Below are positions 26,060-34,156 of a stretch of DNA of 40,432 nt, piece after piece. Positions within the stretch are counted from its first letter, which is position 1, and every line of letters starts with the position of its first letter. The notes under the pieces are model-generated. The model did no database searches, was not told the origin of the DNA, and saw only the letters and a program-made list of their open reading frames with translations. The stretch comes from Cocleimonas sp. (lineage in GTDB: Bacteria > Pseudomonadota > Gammaproteobacteria > Thiotrichales > Thiotrichaceae). The stretch is from the NCBI GenBank assembly GCA_021647365.1, contig JAKIUW010000030.1, forward strand, positions 1 through 40,432. The letters run 5' to 3'. The position numbers and the translations under genes were made by a program.

Positions 26060-27283
26060 TTATAGTTGACCTGTGCGGATAAAGCGGTTTCTTTGCCATG
26101 GCCAGATATATTGTTTATTTTCTACCATGGAGTGTAGTGTCTTACTGTTTTTCCATCGTCCAGCAGCTACGACACCTTGTAAATACCCTCGTCTAAGTAC
26201 CAGCTTTCGGTAGACCATTCGTTTAATATCGCGGTGCATGATTTCTTTATTGCTGATAGAGCCTTCGCCGTTATCACCAATGCTTAGAATCGGATATTCG
26301 ATGACTTTTAACTGCGACATTGTGGTTGAGCCTTTGTACTTTACTTTTTTCCCTGCGAGTATCTTTGCTAGCACTTCAGCTTGTTCAAAGCCTGGTTTTA
26401 CCAAGCCATAAACACGGCTACGGTGTTCTGCACATTCGCCAATGGCATAGATTTTTTTATCGCTAGTTTGTAACTTATCATCAACCACAATACCACGGTT
26501 GACGTGTAAACGGGTATTACGTGCTAGGCCAACATTAGGCTTAATGCCGATTGATATAATAACGGTATCACAAGGTATTATTTCGCCATCGTGTAAAATG
26601 ACTTGCTCTACTTTGCCTTTTCCTTCGATGCGTACAACTTGTGTTTGTTTACGCGTATCAATGCCTAGATCATCTAAATATAATCGTAAATACACTGAGG
26701 CATGGTCATCTAATTGGTGATGCATCAAACGTGTACTATTTTCAATAACGGTGACTTTGGTATTATGATTTGTCATGGCATGTGCAGCATCTAGTCCCAC
26801 TAATCCACCGCCAATAACAACCGTGTGCCTACTAGCGGTTTGACGGCTTTTTAATAATTCAGCATCGTGAATATCACGAAAAGTAAATACATGTTTTAAA
26901 TCATTGCCTTCAACATTCAGCATCTTAGGTGATGAGCCGATGGCAATGATTAATTTATAATAAGGGTGATCAATACCCTTACTGTCAGTGACAAAAGCGT
27001 TCTCTCTGTTAATTTTTTCAATAGGGTTGTTGAGGGAAACCTCTAAGTTATTACTGGTAGGTAACTTGTTGGACGCATGTAGCGCTTCTTCTGGTAGTTC
27101 TCCTGCCAGCATTTTTGAAAGGTTTTCACGACTGTAGGGTTGTTGCTCTTCACCACCAAATATTTTTATTTTTGCGCTTGGTTGATAATGGAGAGTTTCA
27201 TGAATAAAACGAACGCCAACAGAGCCCGTTCCAATAACTATTATGGGTAAGTCGCGGTTGTTGATTTGATTCTCCATGCGCAT
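26060..27283 (-). CDS. FAD/NAD(P)-dependent pyridine nucleotide-disulfide-type oxidoreductase
   Basis: The 407-residue protein has two dinucleotide-binding folds: VIGTGSVGVRF (about 16-26, FAD) and VVIGGGLVGLDAAHAM (NAD(P)). It also has the FAD motif YAIGECAEH. It is closest in pattern to rubredoxin/ferredoxin reductases and the N-terminal part of NirB, with no active-site CxxC, so it probably passes electrons between NAD(P)H and a small electron carrier. No rubredoxin or nitrite reductase is adjacent. It is divergent from the DsrC/TusE-like gene. The start could be the ATG at 27277 as well. Confidence 0.83.
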   Translation of the reverse strand: MRMENQINNRDLPIIVIGTGSVGVRFIHETLHYQPSAKIKIFGGEEQQPYSRENLSKMLAGELPEEALHASNKLPTSNNLEVSLNNPIEKINRENAFVTDSKGIDHPYYKLIIAIGSSPKMLNVEGNDLKHVFTFRDIHDAELLKSRQTASRHTVVIGGGLVGLDAAHAMTNHNTKVTVIENSTRLMHHQLDDHASVYLRLYLDDLGIDTRKQTQVVRIEGKGKVEQVILHDGEIIPCDTVIISIGIKPNVGLARNTRLHVNRGIVVDDKLQTSDKKIYAIGECAEHRSRVYGLVKPGFEQAEVLAKILAGKKVKYKGSTTMSQLKVIEYPILSIGDNGEGSISNKEIMHRDIKRMVYRKLVLRRGYLQGVVAAGRWKNSKTLHSMVENKQYIWPWQRNRFIRTGQL

Positions 27284-27351
27284 TTACAATGCAGTTATCA
27301 TAACTTATCTTGATACGTAATGCCCCTCTTTAGTGCGTCAATGCACTGCTT

Positions 27352-27367
27352 TGTGTACCCCCTAAGG
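27352..27367. promoter_or_regulatory. Shared upstream box, copy 2
   Basis: TGTGTACCCCCTAAGG lies 66 nt before the DsrC/TusE-like start, in the divergent gap with the FAD oxidoreductase. It resembles the boxes at 7239 and 28982 and may bind one regulator. Confidence 0.35.
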
Positions 27368-27433
27368 TTAGTATCTCCAGATAAATCAATCAGATAGAAT
27401 TTATTCCATTCTAATAAACTGGAAGTAAATAAA

Positions 27434-27778
27434 ATGAGTATGAGAAATGCAATCGAATTGCCTGTGGATCGTTGTCCTGATGGATACTTAAGAAACCCTG
27501 AGGATTGGAACGAAGATCTTGCGCGCCAACTAGCTTCAGAGTGGAAGGGCTTAGAATTTACGGATGAACACTTTTCTATTTTACACTTTGTGCGCTCATT
27601 TCATGAAGAGCATCAAGTTACTCCAGACGTTCGTGATGCAACAAAATATTTAGTAGGAACTGGCATGGATAAGAAAGTGGCTAAAAAGTACCTATTCAAA
27701 TTATTTCCTAATGGTTATATGCAGCAAGGCGTACAGTTAGCAGGAATGAGAAGACCAACTGCTTGGTGCGTAGGTTAG
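27434..27778 (+). CDS. DsrC/TusE-family protein with a single C-terminal Cys
   Basis: The 114-residue protein matches the DsrC/TusE family in its DGYLRNPEDWNEDLA block, the FVRSFHEEHQVTPDVRDATKYL core and the KYLFKLFPNGYMQQG helix. The C-terminal arm RRPTAWCVG keeps the last cysteine (C112), but Val100 occupies the place of the second DsrC cysteine. So it cannot make the intramolecular trisulfide of dissimilatory DsrC, and is a single-Cys sulfur carrier more like TusE or other DsrC paralogues. TusE acts in tRNA 2-thiouridine synthesis; paralogues occur in sulfur oxidisers. A box resembling one upstream of the DsrE2 gene precedes it. A repeat unit and a T-tailed hairpin follow. Confidence 0.87.
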   Translation: MSMRNAIELPVDRCPDGYLRNPEDWNEDLARQLASEWKGLEFTDEHFSILHFVRSFHEEHQVTPDVRDATKYLVGTGMDKKVAKKYLFKLFPNGYMQQGVQLAGMRRPTAWCVG

Positions 27779-27787
27779 GTTCTTTGG

Positions 27788-27816
27788 ACATCATGTAAAA
27801 GTGGGGGGGTGTGCTT
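27788..27816. repeat. Dispersed repeat, single unit (G-run form)
   Basis: The unit reads ACATCATGTAAAAGTG then GGGGGGTGTGCTT, 9 nt after the DsrC/TusE-like stop, in a convergent gap. Confidence 0.94.
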
Positions 27817-27848
27817 CTTATATTATAGAGAGCTCTCATATATAAGCA

Positions 27849-27879
27849 TAAAAAAGGACGCATATTGCGTCCTTTTTTA
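27849..27879. terminator. Bidirectional hairpin terminator
   Basis: The stem AAAAAGGACGCA/TGCGTCCTTTTT has a TAT loop. An A-run and a T-run flank it, so it can serve both convergent genes. It is distinct from the repeat unit 33 nt upstream. Confidence 0.9.
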
Positions 27880-27897
27880 TTTACAACAAGCTAACTT

Positions 27898-28551
27898 CTA
27901 TAAGTTTTCATCTGTCGTATTGTCTAAATCGAATGGATCATCAATATCTTGGTGTACATGCTTGGCATTTGATGCCATATCTTTTGCAACAATCTTTTTA
28001 TGCAATCGACGGTGTAAAAACCAATCAACGCTAAAGAAGCGACCTGCGCCCATAAAGAATAAAGTCAATAGCATTAAGAAGTAGATAATCGCTTTACTAA
28101 ATGCTGAGCTACTCATGTCAGTGTAACCATGTGTCATTAGCATTTCTTTAAGAGTGGCTACAATATCTTGGCCATTTAGTGCCATAAATGCTGTTAGAGC
28201 AATCAAAGCAAGCAAGGGTAATGAAATCCAACGAACAGCAAAACCGATTAGCAATAATAATGCACCAACGATTTCTAACCAGCCTATTGATGTTGTTAAC
28301 AAGCTTGCGATAGAGTCGCCAATAAAAGGGATTTTAGCTAAGCCAGCAGAGGTTGCTTGGTGTACTGGATTGTCAGTGTTGAACCAAGTCCATGGCTTCC
28401 ATGTTGTGTAATCACCGGTGAACATGCCTAGTTTTTGACTACCAGAAACATAGAGCAATGGCGCTAGAAACAGGCGAAGTAATAATGGGGGTAAAAAATC
28501 TAATCCTCTCAGCCATCCGAAGCTGAAAAAACTGAGTAAAAACTTAGTCAT
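27898..28551 (-). CDS. DoxX-family membrane protein
   Basis: The 217-residue protein has four to five membrane segments and the DoxX-family start LLRLFLAPLLYVSGSQKLG, followed by a glycine-rich IGWLEIVGALLLLIGFAVR segment. DoxX/DoxD proteins are membrane oxidoreductase subunits in some sulfur oxidisers, but many members have no assigned role. AAAGGAGAGA before the ATG gives a strong start. The acidic tail ends LDNTTDENL. Confidence 0.83.
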   Translation of the reverse strand: MTKFLLSFFSFGWLRGLDFLPPLLLRLFLAPLLYVSGSQKLGMFTGDYTTWKPWTWFNTDNPVHQATSAGLAKIPFIGDSIASLLTTSIGWLEIVGALLLLIGFAVRWISLPLLALIALTAFMALNGQDIVATLKEMLMTHGYTDMSSSAFSKAIIYFLMLLTLFFMGAGRFFSVDWFLHRRLHKKIVAKDMASNAKHVHQDIDDPFDLDNTTDENL

Positions 28552-28647
28552 GGGGTCTCTCCTTTTGAGGGTAGCGCCTATTTGACTGTTTTATTGATTG
28601 ATTTGCAAGTGAATTTTATGGGGAAATTATGAGCTATGCTTCTTAAG

Positions 28648-28676
28648 TCCCCAGCTAACAAGGTAACTGGGGTTAT
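28648..28676 (-). terminator. Possible hairpin after the DUF1127 gene
   Basis: CCCCAG and CTGGGG form a 6-bp GC-rich stem around a 12-nt loop, just beyond the DUF1127 stop on the minus strand. There is no T-run, so the role is uncertain. Confidence 0.35.
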
Positions 28677-28689
28677 TGACGGATAAGAA

Positions 28690-28920
28690 TTATTTCCAAA
28701 AAGGCTTCGCAATTTCTAATTTTGCTTGTTCAGCAGTAATTCCAATATCTGCTAGCATTTGCTCATCAAGAAGTGCAAGTTGCTTTCTTTGGTGTGAGCG
28801 ACTTGCCCAAAATTTTGCTTGTTTAATTATTTGCCCCGTAGAAAACCCTTGTGGCACTTCACACGTAGGCAAGTACTGTGAATAATTATTGTGATGATTA
28901 TTTTCGATGTAAGTTGACAT
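28690..28920 (-). CDS. DUF1127 small protein
   Basis: The 76-residue protein has a C-terminal DUF1127 block (about 43-75): FWASRSHQRKQLALLDEQM, then LADIGITAEQAKLE. Proteins of this family are small, Arg/Lys-rich and sometimes RNA-associated or linked to phosphate and stress physiology. AGGAGGCA before the ATG is an unusually strong ribosome site. A box like that upstream of the DsrE2 gene lies 61 nt upstream. Confidence 0.82.
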   Translation of the reverse strand: MSTYIENNHHNNYSQYLPTCEVPQGFSTGQIIKQAKFWASRSHQRKQLALLDEQMLADIGITAEQAKLEIAKPFWK

Positions 28921-28981
28921 AACATGCCTCCTGATTAATTTATAAGTGGGAAGCTCAATTAAAATTAAGCTTCCCTGTTTA

Positions 28982-28998
28982 TGAGTACCCCCTACAGG
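28982..28998. promoter_or_regulatory. Shared upstream box, copy 3
   Basis: TGAGTACCCCCTACAGG, followed by TATC, lies 61 nt upstream of the DUF1127 start. TACC and GGTA are inverted within it, which suggests a dimeric regulator. It resembles the boxes at 7239 and 27352. Confidence 0.35.
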
Positions 28999-29012
28999 TA
29001 TCCATGAATCTA

Positions 29013-29024
29013 TTAAGCGCTTAA
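29013..29024. promoter_or_regulatory. Palindrome in the divergent DUF1127/LysR gap
   Basis: TTAAGCGCTTAA is a perfect 12-bp palindrome 88 nt before the LysR start. It could be an autoregulatory site; no direct evidence. Confidence 0.3.
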
Positions 29025-29112
29025 CTACAAAAACTATCCAATCGTATTATCAAAAGGGTGTTATCAGAAATCCCGATTGTTCATCATCAGAAATAATGAG
29101 ACTATCCATATT

Positions 29113-30009
29113 ATGGAACTCTACCAACTACGCACTTTCATCACCGTTGCAGAAACAGGCAATTTAACCAAAGCCTCTGAACGTTTGTTTACCAGTCAGC
29201 CAGCGGTTAGCGCACATATTAAAGCCTTAGAAGAAGAGCTTGAAATAAAACTTTTTAAGCGTACTTCAAAAGGTATGTGTTTGACCTCTCATGGCGAAGT
29301 ATTACGCGATAAAGCGCAGTTTGTTTTAAATGCCAGCAATGATCTCAAGTTAAAGGCAAGAACTTTACAAGGCGTTTTAACAGGGCAAGCAAAGTTGGGG
29401 CTGAATGCAGATGCAGAATATTTACGTCTCGCGAAATGGCATATCAGTTTGATGTCACAATATCCCCAGTTAAAAATGCAACTCAGTTATGACAATTCTT
29501 CGGAATTACTCAAGAAGGTCCTATCTGGTCGCATGGATATAACTTTTTTTTCAGGTGATTGTTCTTTCGATGAAATAGAGACAGAAGAGTTATGCACGAC
29601 AACTGCTGTTATTGCCGCAGCACCAAAATGGAAAGAAAAAATAAAAAATGCAAGCCCTGAAGAGCTTGCAAAGTTGCCTTGGATTCATCCAGAGCCCTTG
29701 TGCATTTATCATAAAATGAGAAGACAATTATTTGCCGATGCTGAGAATCAACCCAATTGGGTAACTACTACGGCATCAGAAGATACCACCAATGCATTAA
29801 TAAAAGCAGGCGTTGGATTAGCGTTTATCCGTGATGATGAGGCTGACCCTATGCTCAAAAAAGATGAAATAGTCGTTTGGCCTGGCGAAGCATTCTCGCT
29901 CCCTTTAAATATAGGTTTTTTGAAATCGAGAAAAGATGACCCTGTTGTAAAAGCATTGCGTGAAACTATTACACAGGTTTTTACAGAAAATTGTAATCGC
30001 CAACCGTGA
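29113..30009 (+). CDS. LysR-family transcriptional regulator
   Basis: The 298-residue protein begins with the winged HTH block MELYQLRTFITVAETGNLTK and SQPAVSAHIKALEEEL, followed by a periplasmic-binding-like effector domain (about 90-290). The start ATG at 29113 is chosen because the HTH begins there; a TTG at 29077 would add 12 residues not typical of the family. The stop overlaps the GTG start of azlC by four bases, so this regulator and the AzlCD exporter are translated together. It probably controls the exporter, perhaps in response to a branched-chain amino acid. Confidence 0.9.
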   Translation: MELYQLRTFITVAETGNLTKASERLFTSQPAVSAHIKALEEELEIKLFKRTSKGMCLTSHGEVLRDKAQFVLNASNDLKLKARTLQGVLTGQAKLGLNADAEYLRLAKWHISLMSQYPQLKMQLSYDNSSELLKKVLSGRMDITFFSGDCSFDEIETEELCTTTAVIAAAPKWKEKIKNASPEELAKLPWIHPEPLCIYHKMRRQLFADAENQPNWVTTTASEDTTNALIKAGVGLAFIRDDEADPMLKKDEIVVWPGEAFSLPLNIGFLKSRKDDPVVKALRETITQVFTENCNRQP

Positions 30010-30722
30010 CCAATTTTTTTGCGGGCTTGCGCACCAGCTTGCCGTTAATCATTGGTTATTTTCCTGTCGCAGTAGCTTTTGGTATCAGTGCGACCAGTAT
30101 CGGTTTAAGCCAATTAGATGCCACATTGATTTCGCTCATTATTTTTGCAGGTGCAAGTCAGTTTGCTTTTGTGGGTTTGTTGGCAGAGGGCACTTCTGGA
30201 TTGACTGCCATGTTGATCGTGGTTGGTTTAAATCTGCGCCATCTGTTGTATAGCACTTCCATTTCACCTGCACTTAAAGGTATGAGCCTTAAACAAAAAT
30301 TTAGCGTAGCTTTTGGGTTGACGGATGAGGTTTTCGCTAGTGCCTTTGGTTTATTGAAAAATATCCCAAAAGGAAATCGTTGGAGCTGGCTAGTTGGCTT
30401 GGAGCTAGGCGCTTATTGTAGTTGGGTAATCGGCACATGGATAGGCGCAAGCAGCGGTGATTTATTGCTCGCAAAGTTTGGCTTTTTGGAGCCTGCTTTA
30501 GCCTTTGCTTTGCCCGCTTTGTTTTTGAGTTTACTGCTCCCCATGTTGGTCTCAGCTAAAGCTTCTCATTCTTTTATTCGCAATAGAACAATCATCACTA
30601 TCATTAGTGCAATGATAATTGCCTTTGGTGCAAATGCATTAGGACAGGCTACGTTAGGCATATTTGGCGCAGCATTGATCTCACCGCTACTTGGCATTGC
30701 TTTGGGTAAAAAGCATGAATGA
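30006..30722 (+). CDS. azlC: AzlC-family branched-chain amino acid exporter subunit
   Basis: The 238-residue membrane protein has the AzlC signature: GYFPVAVAFGISATSIGLSQ near the N terminus, AGASQFAFVGLL and GLNLRHLLYSTS. AzlC and AzlD together export branched-chain amino acids or analogues. The GTG start overlaps the LysR stop (GTGA), and its end overlaps azlD by eight bases. The order LysR-azlC-azlD forms a compact operon. Confidence 0.9.
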   Translation: MTNFFAGLRTSLPLIIGYFPVAVAFGISATSIGLSQLDATLISLIIFAGASQFAFVGLLAEGTSGLTAMLIVVGLNLRHLLYSTSISPALKGMSLKQKFSVAFGLTDEVFASAFGLLKNIPKGNRWSWLVGLELGAYCSWVIGTWIGASSGDLLLAKFGFLEPALAFALPALFLSLLLPMLVSAKASHSFIRNRTIITIISAMIIAFGANALGQATLGIFGAALISPLLGIALGKKHE

Positions 30723-31053
30723 ATCGATTGTTTTCCTAATTATATTGCTTGGCGTGGGTACGTATTTAACACGAGCGTTACCCTTTATTTTCAAGCTTGA
30801 TAAATGGTTGAGTGAAGATTCGCAAACTTTCATTGCTCAATTTTTTCAGTTGATGGGGCCTGCGCTGATTGCTGCTTTGTTTGCATTCTCCCTTGATCCT
30901 TCGTTATTTTCTCACGGCATCAGCAATGAGGTAATAGGCACGGCGATTGGTTTTAGCGCAGTCATTGCAACTTTTGTACTGTGGAAAAATGTAGGTCTCT
31001 GTGTTTTTTCTGGCATTCTTGCCTATGCTATATTTTCATTCTTTACGATTTAG
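30715..31053 (+). CDS. azlD: AzlD-family exporter subunit
   Basis: The 112-residue protein has four membrane segments and the AzlD pattern GVGTYLTRALPFIF followed by LMGPALIAALFAFS. It is the small partner of AzlC. The ATG at 30715 lies within the end of azlC. A longer reading from 30691 lies entirely inside azlC and is not used. Confidence 0.87.
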   Translation: MNESIVFLIILLGVGTYLTRALPFIFKLDKWLSEDSQTFIAQFFQLMGPALIAALFAFSLDPSLFSHGISNEVIGTAIGFSAVIATFVLWKNVGLCVFSGILAYAIFSFFTI

Positions 31054-31093
31054 TGTTCGTAGTTAATAGTTTCGCTAGGAGACAAAAAATAGT

Positions 31094-31957
31094 ATGAAAA
31101 TTTCTTTTCTAGGCTTGGGGGCGATGGGCTATCCAATGGCAGGGCATCTTGCGAATGCGGGTTATGATATTACCGTGTTTAACCGAACCACTTCAAAAGC
31201 TGAAAAATGGGCCAGTGAATACAACGGTCAAGTAGCAGTAACACCCGAAGATGCTGCAAAAAATGCGGATGTCATACTGACCAATGTTGGCAATGATAAT
31301 GATGTGCGTGAGATTTATAACAAAATATTCAGCACGGCTAAAACAGGCGCAATCTTAATCGACCACACAACAACTTCTGCGATTATCGCTCGAGAGTTGG
31401 GTAAAGAAGCAAAAGAAAAGGGTATGGAGTTTTTAGATGCACCCGTCTCAGGCGGTCAAGCGGGAGCAGAAAATGGTATCTTGACGGTAATGGTTGGCGG
31501 TGATCAACAGGCCTTCGATAAGGTTTTTCCCATATTAGACACCTACGCTAAAGCAGTGACATTGATAGGCGAAGCAGGGCAAGGACAAGTGCTCAAAATG
31601 ATCAATCAAATTTGTTTTGTAGGTACGCTACAAACCTTGTCTGAAGCCATAACACTTGCTAAAGCAGAAGGTATTGAAGCATCGACAATAGTTGATGTTT
31701 TGCAGCATGGCGCAGCAGGCTCGTGGCAAATGGTGAACCGAACAGAAACCATGATGGATAATGACTTTGATTTTGGCTTCGCAGTAGATTGGGTGCGAAA
31801 AGATTTAGCAATCTGTTTAGAAGAAGCCAAAAAGCTAGGTGTGGAATTACCTGTAACAAAGCAAATAGATGAGCAATATGGAAATTTGCAAAATCGCGGT
31901 TATGCTCGTGCAGATACTTCTGTATTAATTAAACAATTCGATGAGGAAAGCAGATGA
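31094..31957 (+). CDS. Beta-hydroxyacid dehydrogenase (3-hydroxyisobutyrate dehydrogenase family)
   Basis: The 287-residue protein has the NAD(P)-binding GLGAMGYPM (7-15), the substrate-binding DAPVSGG (115-121) and the catalytic lysine K168 in GQVLKMINQ. The family includes 3-hydroxyisobutyrate, tartronate semialdehyde and succinic semialdehyde reductases; which one cannot be said. AGGAG lies 13 bases before the ATG. It overlaps the GFA gene by four bases, so the two are coupled. If valine catabolism is intended, the link with the AzlCD exporter next door is notable. Confidence 0.88.
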   Translation: MKISFLGLGAMGYPMAGHLANAGYDITVFNRTTSKAEKWASEYNGQVAVTPEDAAKNADVILTNVGNDNDVREIYNKIFSTAKTGAILIDHTTTSAIIARELGKEAKEKGMEFLDAPVSGGQAGAENGILTVMVGGDQQAFDKVFPILDTYAKAVTLIGEAGQGQVLKMINQICFVGTLQTLSEAITLAKAEGIEASTIVDVLQHGAAGSWQMVNRTETMMDNDFDFGFAVDWVRKDLAICLEEAKKLGVELPVTKQIDEQYGNLQNRGYARADTSVLIKQFDEESR

Positions 31958-32328
31958 CGACAAAAACCAAAACCAAAACCTATAAAGGCAGTTGTCACTG
32001 TGGCAATGTGAATTTCTCGTTTGAACATGAAGAGATAAAATCAGGCTTGCGCTGTAACTGCTCCATCTGTGTACGCAAAGGCGCGGTTATGACGGATTTT
32101 GTTATTGCGCCTGATGAATTTACGACGGATGTAAAAGAGAAAGGCAGTCTAGGCGTATACAACTTTGATGATAAGGTTGCGAACCACTTTTTTTGTAAAA
32201 AGTGTGGCATTTATCCTTTTCATACTACGTTTAGAATTCCCGACCATTTCCGAATCAATCTTGGCTGTGTTGAAGGTATTGACCCGCTGGCATTAGAGGT
32301 TGATTTGTTTGATGGGAAGAGTCTTTAG
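31954..32328 (+). CDS. GFA/CENP-V-fold zinc protein
   Basis: The 124-residue protein has the GFA zinc ligands C14, C16 (GSCHCGNV), C34, C36 and C39 (LRCNCSIC), and C81 and C84 (FFCKKCGIYPFH). The family includes glutathione-dependent formaldehyde-activating enzymes, but activity has been doubted for many members, so the role is unassigned. Its ATG overlaps the dehydrogenase stop (ATGA). A repeat unit follows. Confidence 0.87.
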   Translation: MTTKTKTKTYKGSCHCGNVNFSFEHEEIKSGLRCNCSICVRKGAVMTDFVIAPDEFTTDVKEKGSLGVYNFDDKVANHFFCKKCGIYPFHTTFRIPDHFRINLGCVEGIDPLALEVDLFDGKSL

Positions 32329-32341
32329 TTTTTAATTACAG

Positions 32342-32369
32342 CATCATGTAAAAGTGGGGGGGTGTGCTT
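32342..32369. repeat. Dispersed repeat, single unit (G-run form)
   Basis: The unit reads CATCATGTAAAAGTGG then GGGGGTGTGCTT, in the convergent gap between the GFA and zapD genes. Its 3' end merges into CTTCGACAAGCTCAG, the second repeat core. Confidence 0.94.
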
Positions 32370-32381
32370 CGACAAGCTCAG
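32367..32381. repeat. CTGAGCTTGTCGAAG repeat
   Basis: CTTCGACAAGCTCAG is the complement of the core at 4562-4576. It shares bases with the end of the adjoining dispersed-repeat unit. Confidence 0.65.
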
Positions 32382-32396
32382 CAGAACTGCTTTGGC

Positions 32397-33158
32397 TTAG
32401 AAGCTATATAGCGTTAGCTTAAAATCGATATTCTCAATAATCTGCTTACCCTTCTCTTCCAGCATTGTGGCATCAACAAAACGCACTGAAAATCGTTGCT
32501 TGCCCGCACTTATTTCGGGGTACACTTTTGAGTTGTCAGGAAGTTCGATGGACATTATTTGATAGTCTCTATCGTGGCTCAGGCTTGATTGATAGAAGCC
32601 ACCTTCAGCCGTTATTTCTTGCGTATCTCCGCTTTGATAAATGAGTTCCATGAGTAATTCAATCGCATCAAAGGCAATTTCATAGGGTTTTGCCCAGCCG
32701 CGTAAATCGTCTATTCTCTTTTCATTAGGTTTATTTAGCCAATGATTGAAGAGCGGAATATCAAGGCCATTGATGCCACCTGCAATGGATGCACGTTGCC
32801 TGAGAATATTTAGAAAGCTGTGCGTTTTAAGATGTTGCCCGAGTTGCCCGCGGAAGCTGTAGAGCTTTTTACTCTTGTCTTCTAGTTTTTCTAAAATTCG
32901 TGTTGCTTGATTATCATCTACGCCCTGTGCGCCTTTGGCTTGGCGAACGGCTTGCGTTTGAAAGTCCAATACGTGCAAAGCAGCATTCTTCACATCAAGT
33001 CTTGATGATAGTTCGTATAGCTCTAAAAGTATAACAACAGCCGCTTGGCAGTTTTCGGGCGTTGCATCTTCAAGGTGATAATTAAATCGCTTCATTAAAT
33101 AGCTTAACCGCATAAAGAGGCGGATTTTTTCATTTAATGGTTGTTCAAATACGGCCAT
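32397..33158 (-). CDS. zapD: Cell division protein ZapD
   Basis: ZapD cross-links FtsZ filaments at the division site. The 253-residue protein matches the family from FEQPLNEKIRLFMRLSYL at the start through the FLNILRQRASIAGG core to its FSVRFVDATMLEEKGKQ end. It is an alpha-helical N-terminal half with a beta-rich C-terminal half. CoaE lies 36 bp upstream, the usual coaE-zapD order in gammaproteobacteria, though pilD is not seen here. Confidence 0.94.
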   Translation of the reverse strand: MAVFEQPLNEKIRLFMRLSYLMKRFNYHLEDATPENCQAAVVILLELYELSSRLDVKNAALHVLDFQTQAVRQAKGAQGVDDNQATRILEKLEDKSKKLYSFRGQLGQHLKTHSFLNILRQRASIAGGINGLDIPLFNHWLNKPNEKRIDDLRGWAKPYEIAFDAIELLMELIYQSGDTQEITAEGGFYQSSLSHDRDYQIMSIELPDNSKVYPEISAGKQRFSVRFVDATMLEEKGKQIIENIDFKLTLYSF

Positions 33159-33194
33159 GATACCCTAACTGCTAGATGGAAATGTAAAGTGCGC

Positions 33195-33800
33195 TTATGA
33201 TAAAGCTACTAGCGCTTTGTGCAAACGATTAATTTGAGAAAGTAAGGTTTCTTTGTCTTTGGTGTTATCAAGGATTTCTGTGGCAGCATTATTGCGCTTT
33301 GCGCGTGTCGCCTGATTTTTCATTATTCTCTTTATATCTGAATCACTTAGCTTATCACGCAATGATACGCGCTGGATTTGTTGCTCAGGCAAACAATCCA
33401 CTACGATGATTTGATCAAACATGTCTTGGTAATTTTTTTCAACCAGCAAGGGAATATCAACAATAACGTAGTGGTTGTAATCGTTACGAGCGTTGATCGC
33501 TGAAATCTGATTTTCTATTTCAGCTTTAATGCGCGGATGCAAGATTGTTTCTAGTTGTTCTAATGTTTTTGGGTCTGAAAATATTTTTTGTTTTAATAAT
33601 GGGCGATTCAACTCGCCATTCTTTAGCAATAAACCAGAGCCAAGAGTTTTGGAAATTTCATCAAGAGCTTTGCTTTTTGGTTTGACCAGTTCTTTGGAGA
33701 TTTGATCGGCATCAATAATAGGAGTGCCTAAAACGCGAAAGGCATCGACCGCGGTACTTTTACCACAGCCGATGCCTCCTGTAAGACCTACCCTTAACAT
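33195..33800 (-). CDS. coaE: Dephospho-CoA kinase CoaE
   Basis: CoaE phosphorylates dephospho-CoA in the last step of coenzyme A synthesis. The 201-residue protein has the P-loop GLTGGIGCGKST (6-17), the DADQISKELV block and the VDIPLLVEKNY lid region, with VVDCLPEQQIQR after it. Length and motifs are typical. Its start lacks a strong ribosome site. Confidence 0.95.
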   Translation of the reverse strand: MLRVGLTGGIGCGKSTAVDAFRVLGTPIIDADQISKELVKPKSKALDEISKTLGSGLLLKNGELNRPLLKQKIFSDPKTLEQLETILHPRIKAEIENQISAINARNDYNHYVIVDIPLLVEKNYQDMFDQIIVVDCLPEQQIQRVSLRDKLSDSDIKRIMKNQATRAKRNNAATEILDNTKDKETLLSQINRLHKALVALS

Positions 33801-33829
33801 CAGTAGAACTTATATCCAGTCACTTATAT

Positions 33830-34156
33830 TTAAACGCCGTAAACTGATTCTTTACCAAACTTCTTTGTAAGCAAGTAGTAGAAAGTAATACGCGCTTTCA
33901 TGTGATCTTCTTTTACTGTCTCACATGTTTCTTTAACCGCTGCGTCTAGTGCTGGGCTATCGTCCAAACCAAGCTTTTTAATAAGGAAATTTGTTTTAAC
34001 AGTATTTAGTTCGCTCTCATCGCCACAACTTACTAACATTGCATCTTTGTTCTCGTGAACAGGCTTAAGGCTGTTAAAAATTGCCTCTACAAGCGCCTCA
34101 TTTACGCCACTGTCAAACTTTTTTACATTTGCTACTGCACTTGCTAAATCTGCCAT
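33830..34156 (-). CDS. DUF2853-family protein
   Basis: The 108-residue protein fits DUF2853 in its MLVSCGDESELNTVKTNFL core and the ARITFYYLLTKKFGK end. The function is unknown. AAAGGAGA before the ATG gives a strong start. It has its own upstream leader of about 100 bp and a repeat unit on its far side, so it is likely its own transcript. Confidence 0.8.
   Translation of the reverse strand: MADLASAVANVKKFDSGVNEALVEAIFNSLKPVHENKDAMLVSCGDESELNTVKTNFLIKKLGLDDSPALDAAVKETCETVKEDHMKARITFYYLLTKKFGKESVYGV

Noticed and set aside
27809..28084. A plus-strand open frame after the DsrC/TusE-like gene
   Set aside because: It crosses a terminator hairpin and is antisense to the DoxX gene end.
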